From Lepiota brunneoincarnata (taxonomy: Eukaryota > Basidiomycota > Agaricomycetes > Agaricales > Agaricaceae): a DNA stretch of 64,000 nt. Shown here piece after piece: positions 54,701-64,000 of the stretch. The translations under genes were made by a program, and so were the position numbers. How positions within the stretch are numbered: position 1 is the stretch's first letter; every line of letters begins with the position of its first letter. The stretch is from NCBI GenBank assembly GCA_023014365.1, contig JAEBUN010000009.1, positions 1,302,001 to 1,366,000 on the forward strand, given 5' to 3'. A model generated the notes under the pieces. It was not told where the DNA came from. It made no database searches and saw only the letters and a program-made list of their open reading frames with translations.

Positions 54701-56418
54701 CCCGGAATGCCAGTGCCCTGGTGGGCCGAGGTTCATATATTCTTGGGTTTCGTCTTGTTCTACTGGATCCTGACTCCGGCGCTGTACTATACAAATGTAA
54801 GTGTTTCCACCCCTTATCTTATGTAGATTTACTCAAAAGCACAACTTTAGTCATGGAAGCTTGGTCATTTCCCAATTTCTGCCAACGAGCCTTACGACAA
54901 ATTTGGAAAGAGCTACGATGTCACCCGCGTGCTACGCTCCGACGATACCTTTGACGTCAACGCCTATGAGAACTACTCCCCTTTATACCTTCCAGCAACC
55001 TACGCTATGACCTACCTGCTTGCATTCGCGCTAAGCACGTGTGTCATTGTGCATACTTTGCTATACCACGGAAGGACATTGTTGAACGGCTTGAAGAAGA
55101 TGAAAGTTGAGGCGGACGACATTCATGCGAAGTTGATGAGGAACTATCCCTGAAGTGCCCGATTGGTGGTACGCGAGCAGCTTCTGTGTATTTTTCAGCT
55201 TAGCAGTCATTGCGGTTGAGGTGAGTGAATGTGCATTTTTGAGTATGGACAAAACGCTTATACGCCTCGCTCACAGGTTTGGGACACAAATGTGCCGATC
55301 TGGGCACTGGTTCTGGCCGTCATCCTTCCAGTGATCTATATCTTGCCATCTGGATTCATCTATGCGATGACCGGTCAAGGTATCACACTAAATATCCTAG
55401 CACAAATCATCCCTGGTACACTGCTTCCGGGCAACCCACTGGCGAACATGGTATTCAAAGCCTACTCGGTCCAAACCCTCACGGAAGCGACATCGTTCGT
55501 GCAAGATCTCAAGCTTGGGCACTATGTCAAGGTCCCACCTAGAGCCACATTCCTTGGGTGTGTTTTCTACCATTTTCTGCTACACGACGGTAAGGCTGAC
55601 TCGATCAAGTGCAAATGGTTGCTACGATACTGGCCGCTTTCGTTCAGGTTGGAGTCAAGACTTGGATCTTCTCCAATGTCGACGACATCTGCACCATAAA
55701 CCAGAAGAGTCAGTTGACCTGTCCGCATAACCAAGTATTTTTCACGGCTTCGGCGGTTTGGTGCGTATATTTATGGAATTTGGATGGCTAGATTCGCTCA
55801 TTGCAATCCACAGGGGCTTGATTGGCCCGAGTCGTCAATTTGGGAAAGGCTCTATCTATCACCCGCATCTATACGCCATCATCGTTGGGGCGTTTCTCCC
55901 TCTACCATTTTGGCTGTGGCAGAGAAGGTACCCCAACTCGTGGATAAAATGGGTCAGCACCCCAGTGATCCTAAATGGCGTCTCAAATATCCCACCTGCA
56001 ACTGGTATCAACTATTCCAGTTGGTTTGCTGTTGGCTTTGTGTTCCAGTACTGGATCCGGAAGAAGAACTTTGCGTGGTGGAGCAAGTTCAACTATGTTG
56101 CCAGCTCGGCGCTTGATAGCGGTAAGTATGCTTGGCTCTCTGCTCCTCGTGGGGCTGGTATATATGGAGTTGATCTCGGTGCTGATGTGACTATTGTTCC
56201 AGGCACGGTAATATCGCTTATGTTTATTTTCTTCACACTACAAGCGCCTAAAGGTGGAATCATATTGAAGTGGTGGGGCAATTCAGTGCACCGAAACAGT
56301 AAGTCTCCCTACTGCATTCGTAATATTTCTGGTGCTGATACATGCGATCTCAGCTGCGGATTGGCAGAGGACCCCCTGGTTGCCTATACCATCTGGCGGC
56401 ATACCCGATCCATCATAG
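51797..56418 (+). CDS. OPT-family oligopeptide transporter with long acidic N-terminus
   Basis: Proton-coupled plasma-membrane transporter of tetra/pentapeptides or related compounds. ATG at 51797 (MSDDYSRPMTARPTTAAG) begins a ~310-residue Ser/Pro/Gln-rich cytosolic head, followed by a 896-nt intron (52717-53612). The membrane part then runs from FDFDAIEEEDSPFPEVRASV through about 14 spans. OPT signatures include ALNVFFNFRSPAPAVVPLAL, LNPGPWNIKEHVLVFIMANV, YLFEALSVFSFICWAAP, SYDVTRVL and PVILNGVSNIPPATGINYSS. Introns: 53760-53815, 54442-54500, 54660-54713, 54797-54850 and others. One C is extra near 55150 (MRNYPEVPDWWYAS), and the join before QMVATILAAF (near 55610) is not in phase. The stop is TAG at 56416-56418. 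Confidence 0.9.
52767..52786 (+). repeat. C20 homopolymer inside an intron
   Basis: Twenty consecutive cytosines lie 50 nt into the long OPT intron. Such runs are unstable and hard to sequence; the true length is uncertain. Confidence 0.9.
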
Positions 56419-58846
56419 CGAAGGTTAATATGCATGCCCACCCCTTCTCGCTTATCGCATACCTCCGCCGGATGACGTTTGAATAACTGCCATGGTCCTT
56501 CTAATCTATCCATCCTGTTGCATGGGTCCAAAACGACGACAAACACGGGGTTTATTTAACTCAACACTTCAACGCTTCAACATTTGCCATCATTCACCTG
56601 CATTTTGGTTGCCCACTATCATTTACAAGATATTTTTTACACATACAGCTTTTCTATTTCAAATCAACCATCCCTGGTCGGTGCTTTAGGCGTCAACCTG
56701 GATTCATTGGGCTTGCGTTTTATCCCTTGAACTTGAACTTGAACACCTCGTCTTTGTCGTGCTGCTTATTTCTGGCTTGGTTTCCCCATATCTTCTATTC
56801 ATATGATCACATTTTACTCTTACTTGCCGTCTATAGATCTTTTTTTTTTCTCCCCGCTGACCTGGAGGATCACACAAGCGGTTGGATCCTTATGTCTTTA
56901 GTCGTACGGCTCACGTGTTCAGTTTACATAGTGCACGAGAAGAAATGAAAAGAATCTGTGAAAAGAGCCGGAAGAGCGAGGGCGAGAAAGAGAGCCTTGG
57001 AAATTGGCACCAAGATAGGACTCAAAGGTGGCAGATGACTGATGATGATGCCATGGAGGAGGGATTGGTCTATCCTGTTCACAGGCTCTTGTTGGATCGG
57101 CAACACACAACATATTTTTGGGTGCTGGTTTGCGGGCGGTTCGATATCATGTGTTGATGGGTCTGCGCAGCCTCTCTTCCAAGCGCTGTTGAGGGGGATA
57201 AGGACTGTTAAAATCAATAGTTGCGGTGATTGTTGAGTTGCCTGTAACCCGCAGACTTGGATTGTTGCCACATAGACCTACTGTTGACAAAAAACCCGGG
57301 CTTCGGTTCGCCGGGTCACGGACGGGCGCATGGTTCGCACCTTTTTGTGTATCCCCCACTCCGGTCGGATATAAGCAGCCTCGAAGGAGCTTGTGGGCTT
57401 TATCCACTAACGTCGATTGGACCAGGGATTGGGATCGGTATCGGCCGCAATCCCTCGATTTTGGTTAGTGACCGGCCGTCGGTTCCTTTGAGAACGAACA
57501 AGGTGTGCAGGCCCCTGGCTTGGGGGTGCTGCGGCTTAGCAGCGTGGTACTGGCAACTGTTCATATGGCCGAGGCGGGAGTCGAGTAAAGTAATCGCCAT
57601 AGCCTATGTGATGTGAATCGGCGATGTGCCCCCACACTCTTGACCGCGGAATGGTTCTCCTGAGTGAGTCATCCTGCTCGCTTATTTCCCAGTTGCCATC
57701 GGAAGGGCTCAAGTTCCCCCCTATATATCACTTATTTGCCGATTTGAGCACGGCTTGCGTTCCCTGCAATCAAATGGTGAGTTTGAGTGTTTTTATTTAT
57801 TTTCATTAATTCCGCATCGTAATGTGATATCGACGGATATTGGATTTGCTCCACCTTTCCGAGCTCGGTTGTGGAGGAGAAAGATAACCACTACTACATC
57901 ATCGAACCAAGCCCACTTGGGCGATAGTGAGTCGTGCACACACTATCGTGTAGCGGTGTGTGAGATCACCGCCATTGTCGCCGCAAACTTCCATTCCAAC
58001 AAGTAATATAGGTCACAGCTCGTCTGACTTTGAAAGCAAGACCTTCGCAAGTGGCACCACACACACACAAGCGGAACAGCAAAATCCTCCACCCTCCCCC
58101 ACCCCACCCTACCCCAAAAGCAGAGAATCTGCACGGACTCAATATAGATTATTGCAGCATCCAACCGAGGCAATCCTACTTGGCTGTGCTTCGCAGAAGC
58201 AACCATCAATCTTGTCCATGCGGTACTCCCATAGGGCCCATTCTCGACATTTCCCATCTCCGTATATTCGTTCACAGGCCAACTCGATTTGACAGGACGT
58301 GAGCTGGGTTATTTCCGGGACCCCCGGCTGGGCGGAGGTTTTGATGATTCAAACTTTTCCCACTTGATGACATTTTTTCCTTGGCCGTAGGGTACGGTGG
58401 CTACTATCCCTTTCAGAGGTTATTCGGTTTGGCTAGGGGGGGGGAGTGTTAGGTATTGTTAGCGATAGCTGTGAGAGCATTCCCTACTTTTTCCAGTCAT
58501 GAGTCAAAAATACTGATGAATATTTCACTAATCGATGGGGAGGCCTTTTAAGGCCCACAATCCCAGCCAGGGGTTGAGCCCCTTTTGAAAACATACCAAC
58601 CAATCGAGCTGCTGCATTTCATTCTGTGATGGCGGGGGTTAGGGCATGTAGATCACCATCTGAGTAGGCGCAATGATTTCAGGTCCCAGGGGCGACCGAG
58701 CCCATCAGAGGTCCATCAGCGGCTCTGACTGACAGTTATTTTTGTCTCGTGATATTTGGAAGTTTGCATCAGGGACCCTTCCAATCACCTGTTGGCTATT
58801 GGTCATATGCTTATGCTAGGATATTTTTGATTGCTCGTACTAGACT
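56419..58846. other. Intergenic region between convergent genes
   Basis: 2.4 kb with no recognisable gene. It starts with the OPT 3' UTR. Many short frames on both strands (e.g. 56924-57271, 57257-57616, 57943-58275) have no motif and overlap each other. A G9 run occurs at 58436-58444. Nothing suggests a transposon end. Confidence 0.45.
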
Positions 58847-61072
58847 TTAACTGTACTCCCTCCGAGATAGCTGGAAAAGTCGCTTCATAACATCCTTAGG
58901 GTCATCTCGGAGACCCCCATGCATGAGCTGGTTCGTAATATATTGCTCCGTATTCTTTATCTTAAACGCCGTAGCTTGTGCGAGGTTGAAGTCGACGTAC
59001 CTGATGAAAGGAAAAAGAAAAAAAAGTGATATGATCAGACAGCCAGACGTGGGTTTGACATCAAGGAAGACAAACATATCATCAAAGTAACTGGAATAAA
59101 AGGGTGTCGTGATCGGTTCAATTCAATGAAATTCCGGCTCTGGGTAAAGAAAACTCACGCCACAGCAGACACTTTGACCTTGTTCTCTGACAACTGCTTG
59201 AGGTCGTAGAGAGGTCCCCAATTCGTATCTTCAGCAAGGATTTCCGCCGCCCGTTTCCAGGGGCGCAAGTTGACATAGTCATCAAACATGCTTGGGAAAA
59301 TCTATAAAGAATCAACAACCTGTGCGCAACTCCTTTCTGCTATTAACTGAACCGTACCATTTCCCCTGTGAAGTGTAGGGGTTCACTTTCCGCAAGACCT
59401 TTGACAGAATTCCAGGAAAATTGCTTGTGCTTTGATACCGTCCTTGCAGCTGACCACCCCGAGGCACGCCTGAGAGAGTCATATTAATTGTGTTTCATTG
59501 CCAAAGGGTTAGACTAGATCGCCCTGACCCTTCACAGTAGATAGCTTCATGAAGGATTGCGTAAAGAGGGTTCCCATCAAACCCCTGGGTTTCTTGAATG
59601 GACTGCAATGTCTTGTACCCGATTTTTCCAATGGTCTCGAGCTCTCTGGATGCTCGGAAGACGAGTTCTGGGCCATAAAAGGGTTCTACTTTGTTTCTCA
59701 AGAGGGGGAAAAGGACCACTTCACTCACGGTGCACCCTGTCAATGCCCCCTATCACAAGATGAGTGCATCAATTCATTGTCAAGGTAGCTGGCACTACAC
59801 ATACCATCCGAGCCAAAATTAGACCCCAGCTGTTGGAATCGGCTTGGTGTGAGCTGCCCACCCCCTGGGAGGGTGACGTTGTTGGCGTCAAGGTAAGCCA
59901 CAATATTGCGAACCTGTAGTTCGCCAGTAAGCTATATCGCTGAGCCGTTCTTCACGGATTGAAAAGAGATACCCTCTTAATGTCCCGGGGGTATTTCTCG
60001 TAGTAGATCCTGTTCCGCTTGGCGACGCGATCTTAAGCAAGTAGTTCTGGGTATGAGCCGTTCTGTGGGTACTCAATGCAGGCCGCGATAAATCCTCACC
60101 AACAAGTGCTTCGTAGACTATGTCGGGACCCTCCACCAAAGGCGCAAGACCCCCGGTCACAAACGCCTCCTTTACACCCTCACTGTGGAATGAAAGGTAG
60201 GTGATAGCGCAGAAGCCACCAAAACTCTGGCCTAGCAACGTCCATTTGCGGTCTTCGAGATTCTCTTTGTGGCCAAGGAGGATAGTGCGGATGGCTTCGC
60301 AGTCTCTCGCTGTAAATCCATGTATTAAGATTGTGTGCGATAGTGACTTCATATGAGGTAATTTGACCGACCGATATTATCTGCACGAAAGTGTTTGAGA
60401 TATTCAGCGATCTTCTCGTCTGTATTTACATGTGCGGGAAGCATGTCCGGAGTCAGGGGTGTGCTGAGCCCAGTACCCCGTTGGTCAAGCCAGAGGATCT
60501 GCCGTGGGTTCAGTGTGGTGTTTGATAGTTGCTCTTGGTAAGAAACAACCAACCTGATAGCCTTCTTGATATATCTACGATCGAGAGGAACTGGTTTGAA
60601 TCTTATCTTTAGTTAAGTTGAGGGTACTGTGCGTACCTCTGCAGCATATCCCGAATTCTTCTGCAGCCCGACTTCAAATCCAGGCCCCCCTGCATACCGC
60701 TTTACAGCGAGTTCCACGCATGTGTAAGTACGAAGACCATACCTTGCAAAAATAAGACTGCATTTATATCTTATATGAGAAAGAGCCTCCACGAGAGGTA
60801 CAGGTACACGCACGGAAAGGAAGCTTATCTTGGTCTTCCTTCGTCTTCGCCTTAATGGTTGGTATCGTGTGCCTTGCGAACACTACGATTCTCTCTCCCG
60901 ATGGGTTGGAGTAGTCGAGTGGGACATCAAAGAAGCGCTCTATGACTTTCACTTCCTCTACAATGCCGATCTCTAGGATCAGGCCCATCTCTATGATCGT
61001 CATAAGGTTTTTGGGTGCTGTACCTTTAATCGTGTAAGTTTCGTGTTCTCCGCTGATTATTTCGGTTGCCAT
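58847..61072 (-). CDS. Proline iminopeptidase-like alpha/beta hydrolase
   Basis: Predicted to remove N-terminal proline or act on related small substrates. It starts at 61072 (MATEIISGEHETYTIKG), with FFDVPLDYSNPSGERIVVFA, an oxyanion-hole motif GGPGFE, ILWLDQRGTGLSTPLTP, the nucleophile in LLGQSFGGFCAITYLS, then GGLAPLVEGPDIVYEAL, GGQLTPSRFQQLGSNFG-like, NPLYAILHEAIYCEG, and near the end YVDFNLAQATA and ITNQLMHGGLRDD, where the acid and His residues are expected. Length and order fit the fungal enzymes. At least nine introns; a few borders (around 60640-60830, and 59990-60060 where two frames alternate) are not fixed. The stop is TAA at 58847-58849. No signal peptide, so probably cytosolic. 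Confidence 0.88.
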
Positions 61073-61335
61073 TTTCTCTGATCACACTCAGTGTCGTGTG
61101 CAGATAGTGGGATGATATAATCTGGCGGAAATGAATGGGGGGCATTTATACACCCTACAGGAGTGAGTCAGACGATCATGGATAAATGTGGATCGAATGA
61201 TGCTCCGAGGCATGCGTACATAAGAAGATCCGGTCTTCCCTTCACATGATGCTTTCGAGCTTCAGCAAGAAAAAAGACTCTTATTATATAAGTTTGTACA
61301 CCCTCGGACTTGCGAATGGCATTCAAGTCAACTGA

Positions 61336-62329
61336 TCACCGTCCACCTTTTATGAGTTCTGCACCAGTAGCCCCATCCTTCTTTGGATCGTTCTCCAAAT
61401 CCATAGGATCAAAAGGTGGAGGGGATATCGAAGTTGCATTGAGGGGTGCGTCTCCACAGCCGCAATCGTATTCTGAATCTAGCTTCGCACAATCGAATTC
61501 TGGTTTCTCTAACCGCTTGTTCACCTCGTTATGTACCGCACATAACCTGGGCAGAAAGAGAGTCAATGAGTCGTAGAGAGGAGATTCCAGAGTGTTTATA
61601 CCATTGCGAGGCAGCATGGCGCGAGGACGTCTACAGGGGTGGTCTCAGGTCTGTTAAGCATCATGGTAAAGAGTCGTTGCATGTCACCTGTGGTGGAAAC
61701 TGGTTCAGTAATTGTTGAAACTCGGTCGCACATTCTCCACAAGGATATAGCCGTGAGGTTAGATGGAAATACGAGTTGAGTGCGGCGCGCTCGTCCGTTG
61801 TTGGATTCTGCCAGGTACGTGATCTCAGTAGGGATTACACTGGTAACAGGGAAGGGGGCGACGGTTACCTCGGGAAAACGCAATGTTACCGTATGGCTGC
61901 AAACACGGTTTTCAACATCCAGCTTACCAGGAAGACATAGAGACCTACAGCAACTTCCACGTTGCTCTCCCTAGTGCTGCTCTACTCCTGGTCAGTCATA
62001 GTCGGTGGAATTAAACACGGACGTACTTGGCGGTTTCGTTCCCTAACTTGGACATGATTACCCCACCTTCCACACCAGCTATGGGCGGCGGACTGTCCTT
62101 CTTGGGTGATTCAGGGACTCGGATGCCAAGTTTTCTCAACTCCCCCTTCACCAAACAGTTGGCCTGTCCAAGGATCGATGTAGGCACGAGATGGTGGGTG
62201 AAGCGTGGCGAGCATGGTTAACTAGGAACTGCAATTATCAAGTGAGCCATGAGTAAATGACTAAAAGCTTTTAAACCGTACTATGGCAAGGATGATAACA
62301 AGAAATGATTTAGCAAAGCGGGATATCAT
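61336..62329 (-). CDS. ERV2: ERV/ALR-family sulfhydryl oxidase, ER type
   Basis: FAD enzyme that makes disulfides in the ER using oxygen. It starts at 62329 with a signal anchor (MISRFAKSFLVIILAI). After a poorly resolved linker (KLGIRVPESPKKDSPPPIAG, VIMSKLGNETAK) the ERV domain reads LGRATWKLLHTVTLRFPE, NPTTDERAALNSYFHL, the redox pair in RLYPCGECATEFQQLL, TSSRHAASQWLCAVHNEVN, and KRLEKPEFDCAKL, then a second Cys pair YDCGCGD. Introns at the FPE junction, after FPPQ and after AASQW are GT-AG and in phase. The C-terminus GAELIKGGR ends at TGA 61336-61338. The first exon to linker join may hide another intron or a frame slip. Confidence 0.9.
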
Positions 62330-64000
62330 TGTCGTAGCCAGGAGACACGCGATTCGGATTTGGCAGCGGGCTGGATCGACGCCGACCGCTGTTTGGCCCT
62401 ATTTGGAAGCGTGTACACGTTCCGGCCATCCGCCCACGTAGGTCCTAGATTCACCAATTGACTGGTATAAGTAAGGATTGCTCCTCGAGCCGAGGCGGAT
62501 TTCGACGGACAAACCGTTGGAAATGCGATATAGCATCGGGGCAACCATGAGAATAAACCGTGATTTCGGAATATCCGCGGTCACATGACGCCTTGAAGAA
62601 CAGCGATAACCCCTGGCCCCCCAGCAGCATGACTACCGTGGTGTCTAGGCAAGGCACGATTTCACCACCGGTCCCATTGCACATTACCGGGTATTGTGGT
62701 GCTTACCATACCCAACGATGTTGCTCTCGTGTGTTGGATGTGTCTTCCGGAAAAGACTATGGTTAAGCTGCCTCGCGCCCAGAGCCACCGATATCATCCT
62801 GAGTCTCCTGCTCATTCGACAGGGGTGCGTTTTGTCGTGTATGTTATCCTGCTCCTGCCCCAAAATCACCCGGAATTCTTACAGCAGCCCCGACGTGTGG
62901 AGGCAGTGGATGACTATAGGAATGACTCTGTCATTCGTCGAGTTACCCTACAGCGGGATGAATTTGTGGTGCGGAATAAAACCCATCAGGTATGTTTCGT
63001 CAATTAGCATATACAGGCAAGGTTAGCTGATTTTTTATTACAATGTCGAAAGTGCTCTTTCAACGTCTGCCTCAGGCTCGGTTCCGCCCACGAGGTTCGG
63101 CGCAATACGTCATCGATAGTTTCAACGTTTGTTCCGGATTCAACAAACAAGTTTTGATCACTTTTTAGGTCCGTGTACATGATGCATGATGCCGCTGAAC
63201 AAGGTGTGGCCCTGAGCCTCCCGAACCTATATTGTGCAGTATTACTCAATGAGTTGCACAGAGAACAACCTCCTTCTACCTCCAACCACCCAGACGAACA
63301 TGTAGGGTCCACTTCAATCTGACGGTTTCCCGCTGACTTGTACCTCCACCCGGCTAATTTAAGGGACATCGATACCTCCGTAGACAAGTCCTTGAGGCAA
63401 GATGTCCCCTACACTGCACCTCACTACCAACTGAGTTATGGTTAAATTAGCGAAGAAACGAGTCTTCGTATTCTACTCAACAACACGTAGGTCGTACCGA
63501 CCTCCGGCAGCCCAAGCAGCACAGAACCTGACATCATCTAGTGGCGTTATGCCCCCTCCCCATTCATACCTCGTAAACAGATATGACATACAATTCCATC
63601 CGAACGTTACTGGTGAGCTCAGCCCGCCCAACAAACTCAGGCCCTCAATTCACTGTAACACTAGGCCATGCCCTCCCCACGAAACTATTGGCGCCCACCC
63701 CGCTCGACCGCTGAATTTACCGGCCAAAATCATGCAGGTGATCCATTCCTCGGCTGCACAACACTCTGTCGGAAGCCAACTTCTCGACTTCGCCAGGGCT
63801 GCCTACCTCCAACGAGCTAAACACAATACATACAGGCTCTACATGCAGAGTATATTCGTGGGTTGCTGTTCGCGAGGCACTTTAGAATACTTTGTCGATG
63901 GTCTTTGTGCCGAATGAGTTGCACAGACGAGTCGCGGGCCAAGGTCCAGTGTTCACCTCTCTCACAATTTAGGCGATTTCCATGTCCATAATCACTGAGT
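62330..64000. other. Right-edge region without recognised gene
   Basis: 1.67 kb. The longest frame, 63438-63917 plus strand (159 codons, starts MVKLAKKRVFVFYSTTRR), is His/Pro/Ala-rich and has no motif I know. Other frames (62696-63007, 63004-63387) overlap in part and look random. A gene could extend past the window edge. Confidence 0.4.

Noticed and set aside
18440..62329. Secretory-pathway gene cluster (lectin, ERD2, ERV2)
   Set aside because: The genes are 6 to 34 kb apart with unrelated genes between; no shared promoter signs.

Overview
The window is nuclear DNA of a filamentous basidiomycete, most likely an Agaricomycete. Genes on both strands are cut by many short GT-AG introns, mostly 45-65 nt, with CTAAY/CTGAY-like branch sites. 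The gene content fits: a class I hydrophobin, an F-box/LRR protein, a NACHT-like STAND protein, a seven-span membrane protein, an FSH-type hydrolase cluster and a PalB-type calpain. I see no rRNA, convincing tRNA, CRISPR array, plasmid or phage feature, and no intact transposon. All gene models were spliced by eye from reading frames and family conservation.

Layout. 0-4.9 kb: SWR1 chromatin-remodelling ATPase (5' end cut off or unresolved). 5.2-6.6 kb (-): unrecognised gene. 7.1-8.3 kb (+): mitochondrial succinate/fumarate carrier. 8.6-13.9 kb: three tandem FSH-type serine hydrolase genes, with a dead tRNA pseudouridine synthase (PUS3/DEG1-like) on the opposite strand between copies 1 and 2. 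14.4-17.7 kb (+): transportin (karyopherin beta-2), intact over nine exons. 18.4-20.1 kb (-): VIP36-type L-lectin of the early secretory pathway. 20.6-23.0 kb (+): C2-like plus NACHT-like protein with a broken Walker A. 23.5-24.1 kb (-): hydrophobin. 24-36 kb: gene-poor, holding ERD2 (HDEL receptor), a small secreted Cys-rich protein with an internal duplication, a seven-span membrane protein and a larger membrane protein with an ectodomain. 36.4-46.5 kb: dense again, with a TMEM198-like protein, RIT1 (tRNA ribosylphosphate transferase), F-box protein, SET-domain protein, coiled-coil protein and membrane J-domain protein. 46.6-50.3 kb (-): RIM13/PalB calpain. 51.8-56.4 kb (+): OPT oligopeptide transporter. 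58.8-61.1 kb (-): proline-iminopeptidase-like hydrolase. 61.3-62.3 kb (-): ERV2-like sulfhydryl oxidase. The last 1.7 kb holds nothing I can name.

Two observations cut across genes. First, many conserved exons carry single extra bases that break the frame (SFC1, FSH copies 1 and 2, lectin, F-box, J-protein, OPT, RIM13), while transportin, ERD2, hydrophobin and the TMEM198-like gene read cleanly. Unpolished long-read errors explain this best, but local decay around 8-11.5 kb is also possible because the PUS3 relic has true nonsense codons. Second, two divergent gene pairs have start codons only about 23 and 31 bp apart. Several genes serve the secretory pathway (lectin, ERD2, ERV2) or tRNA modification (RIT1, PUS3 relic), but they are scattered and I infer no functional cluster. 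I found no clearly new multi-gene system. The most unusual loci are the FSH/PUS3 block, the NACHT-like protein lacking its P-loop lysine, the duplicated Cys-module secreted protein and a calpain whose catalytic Asn position reads Asp.
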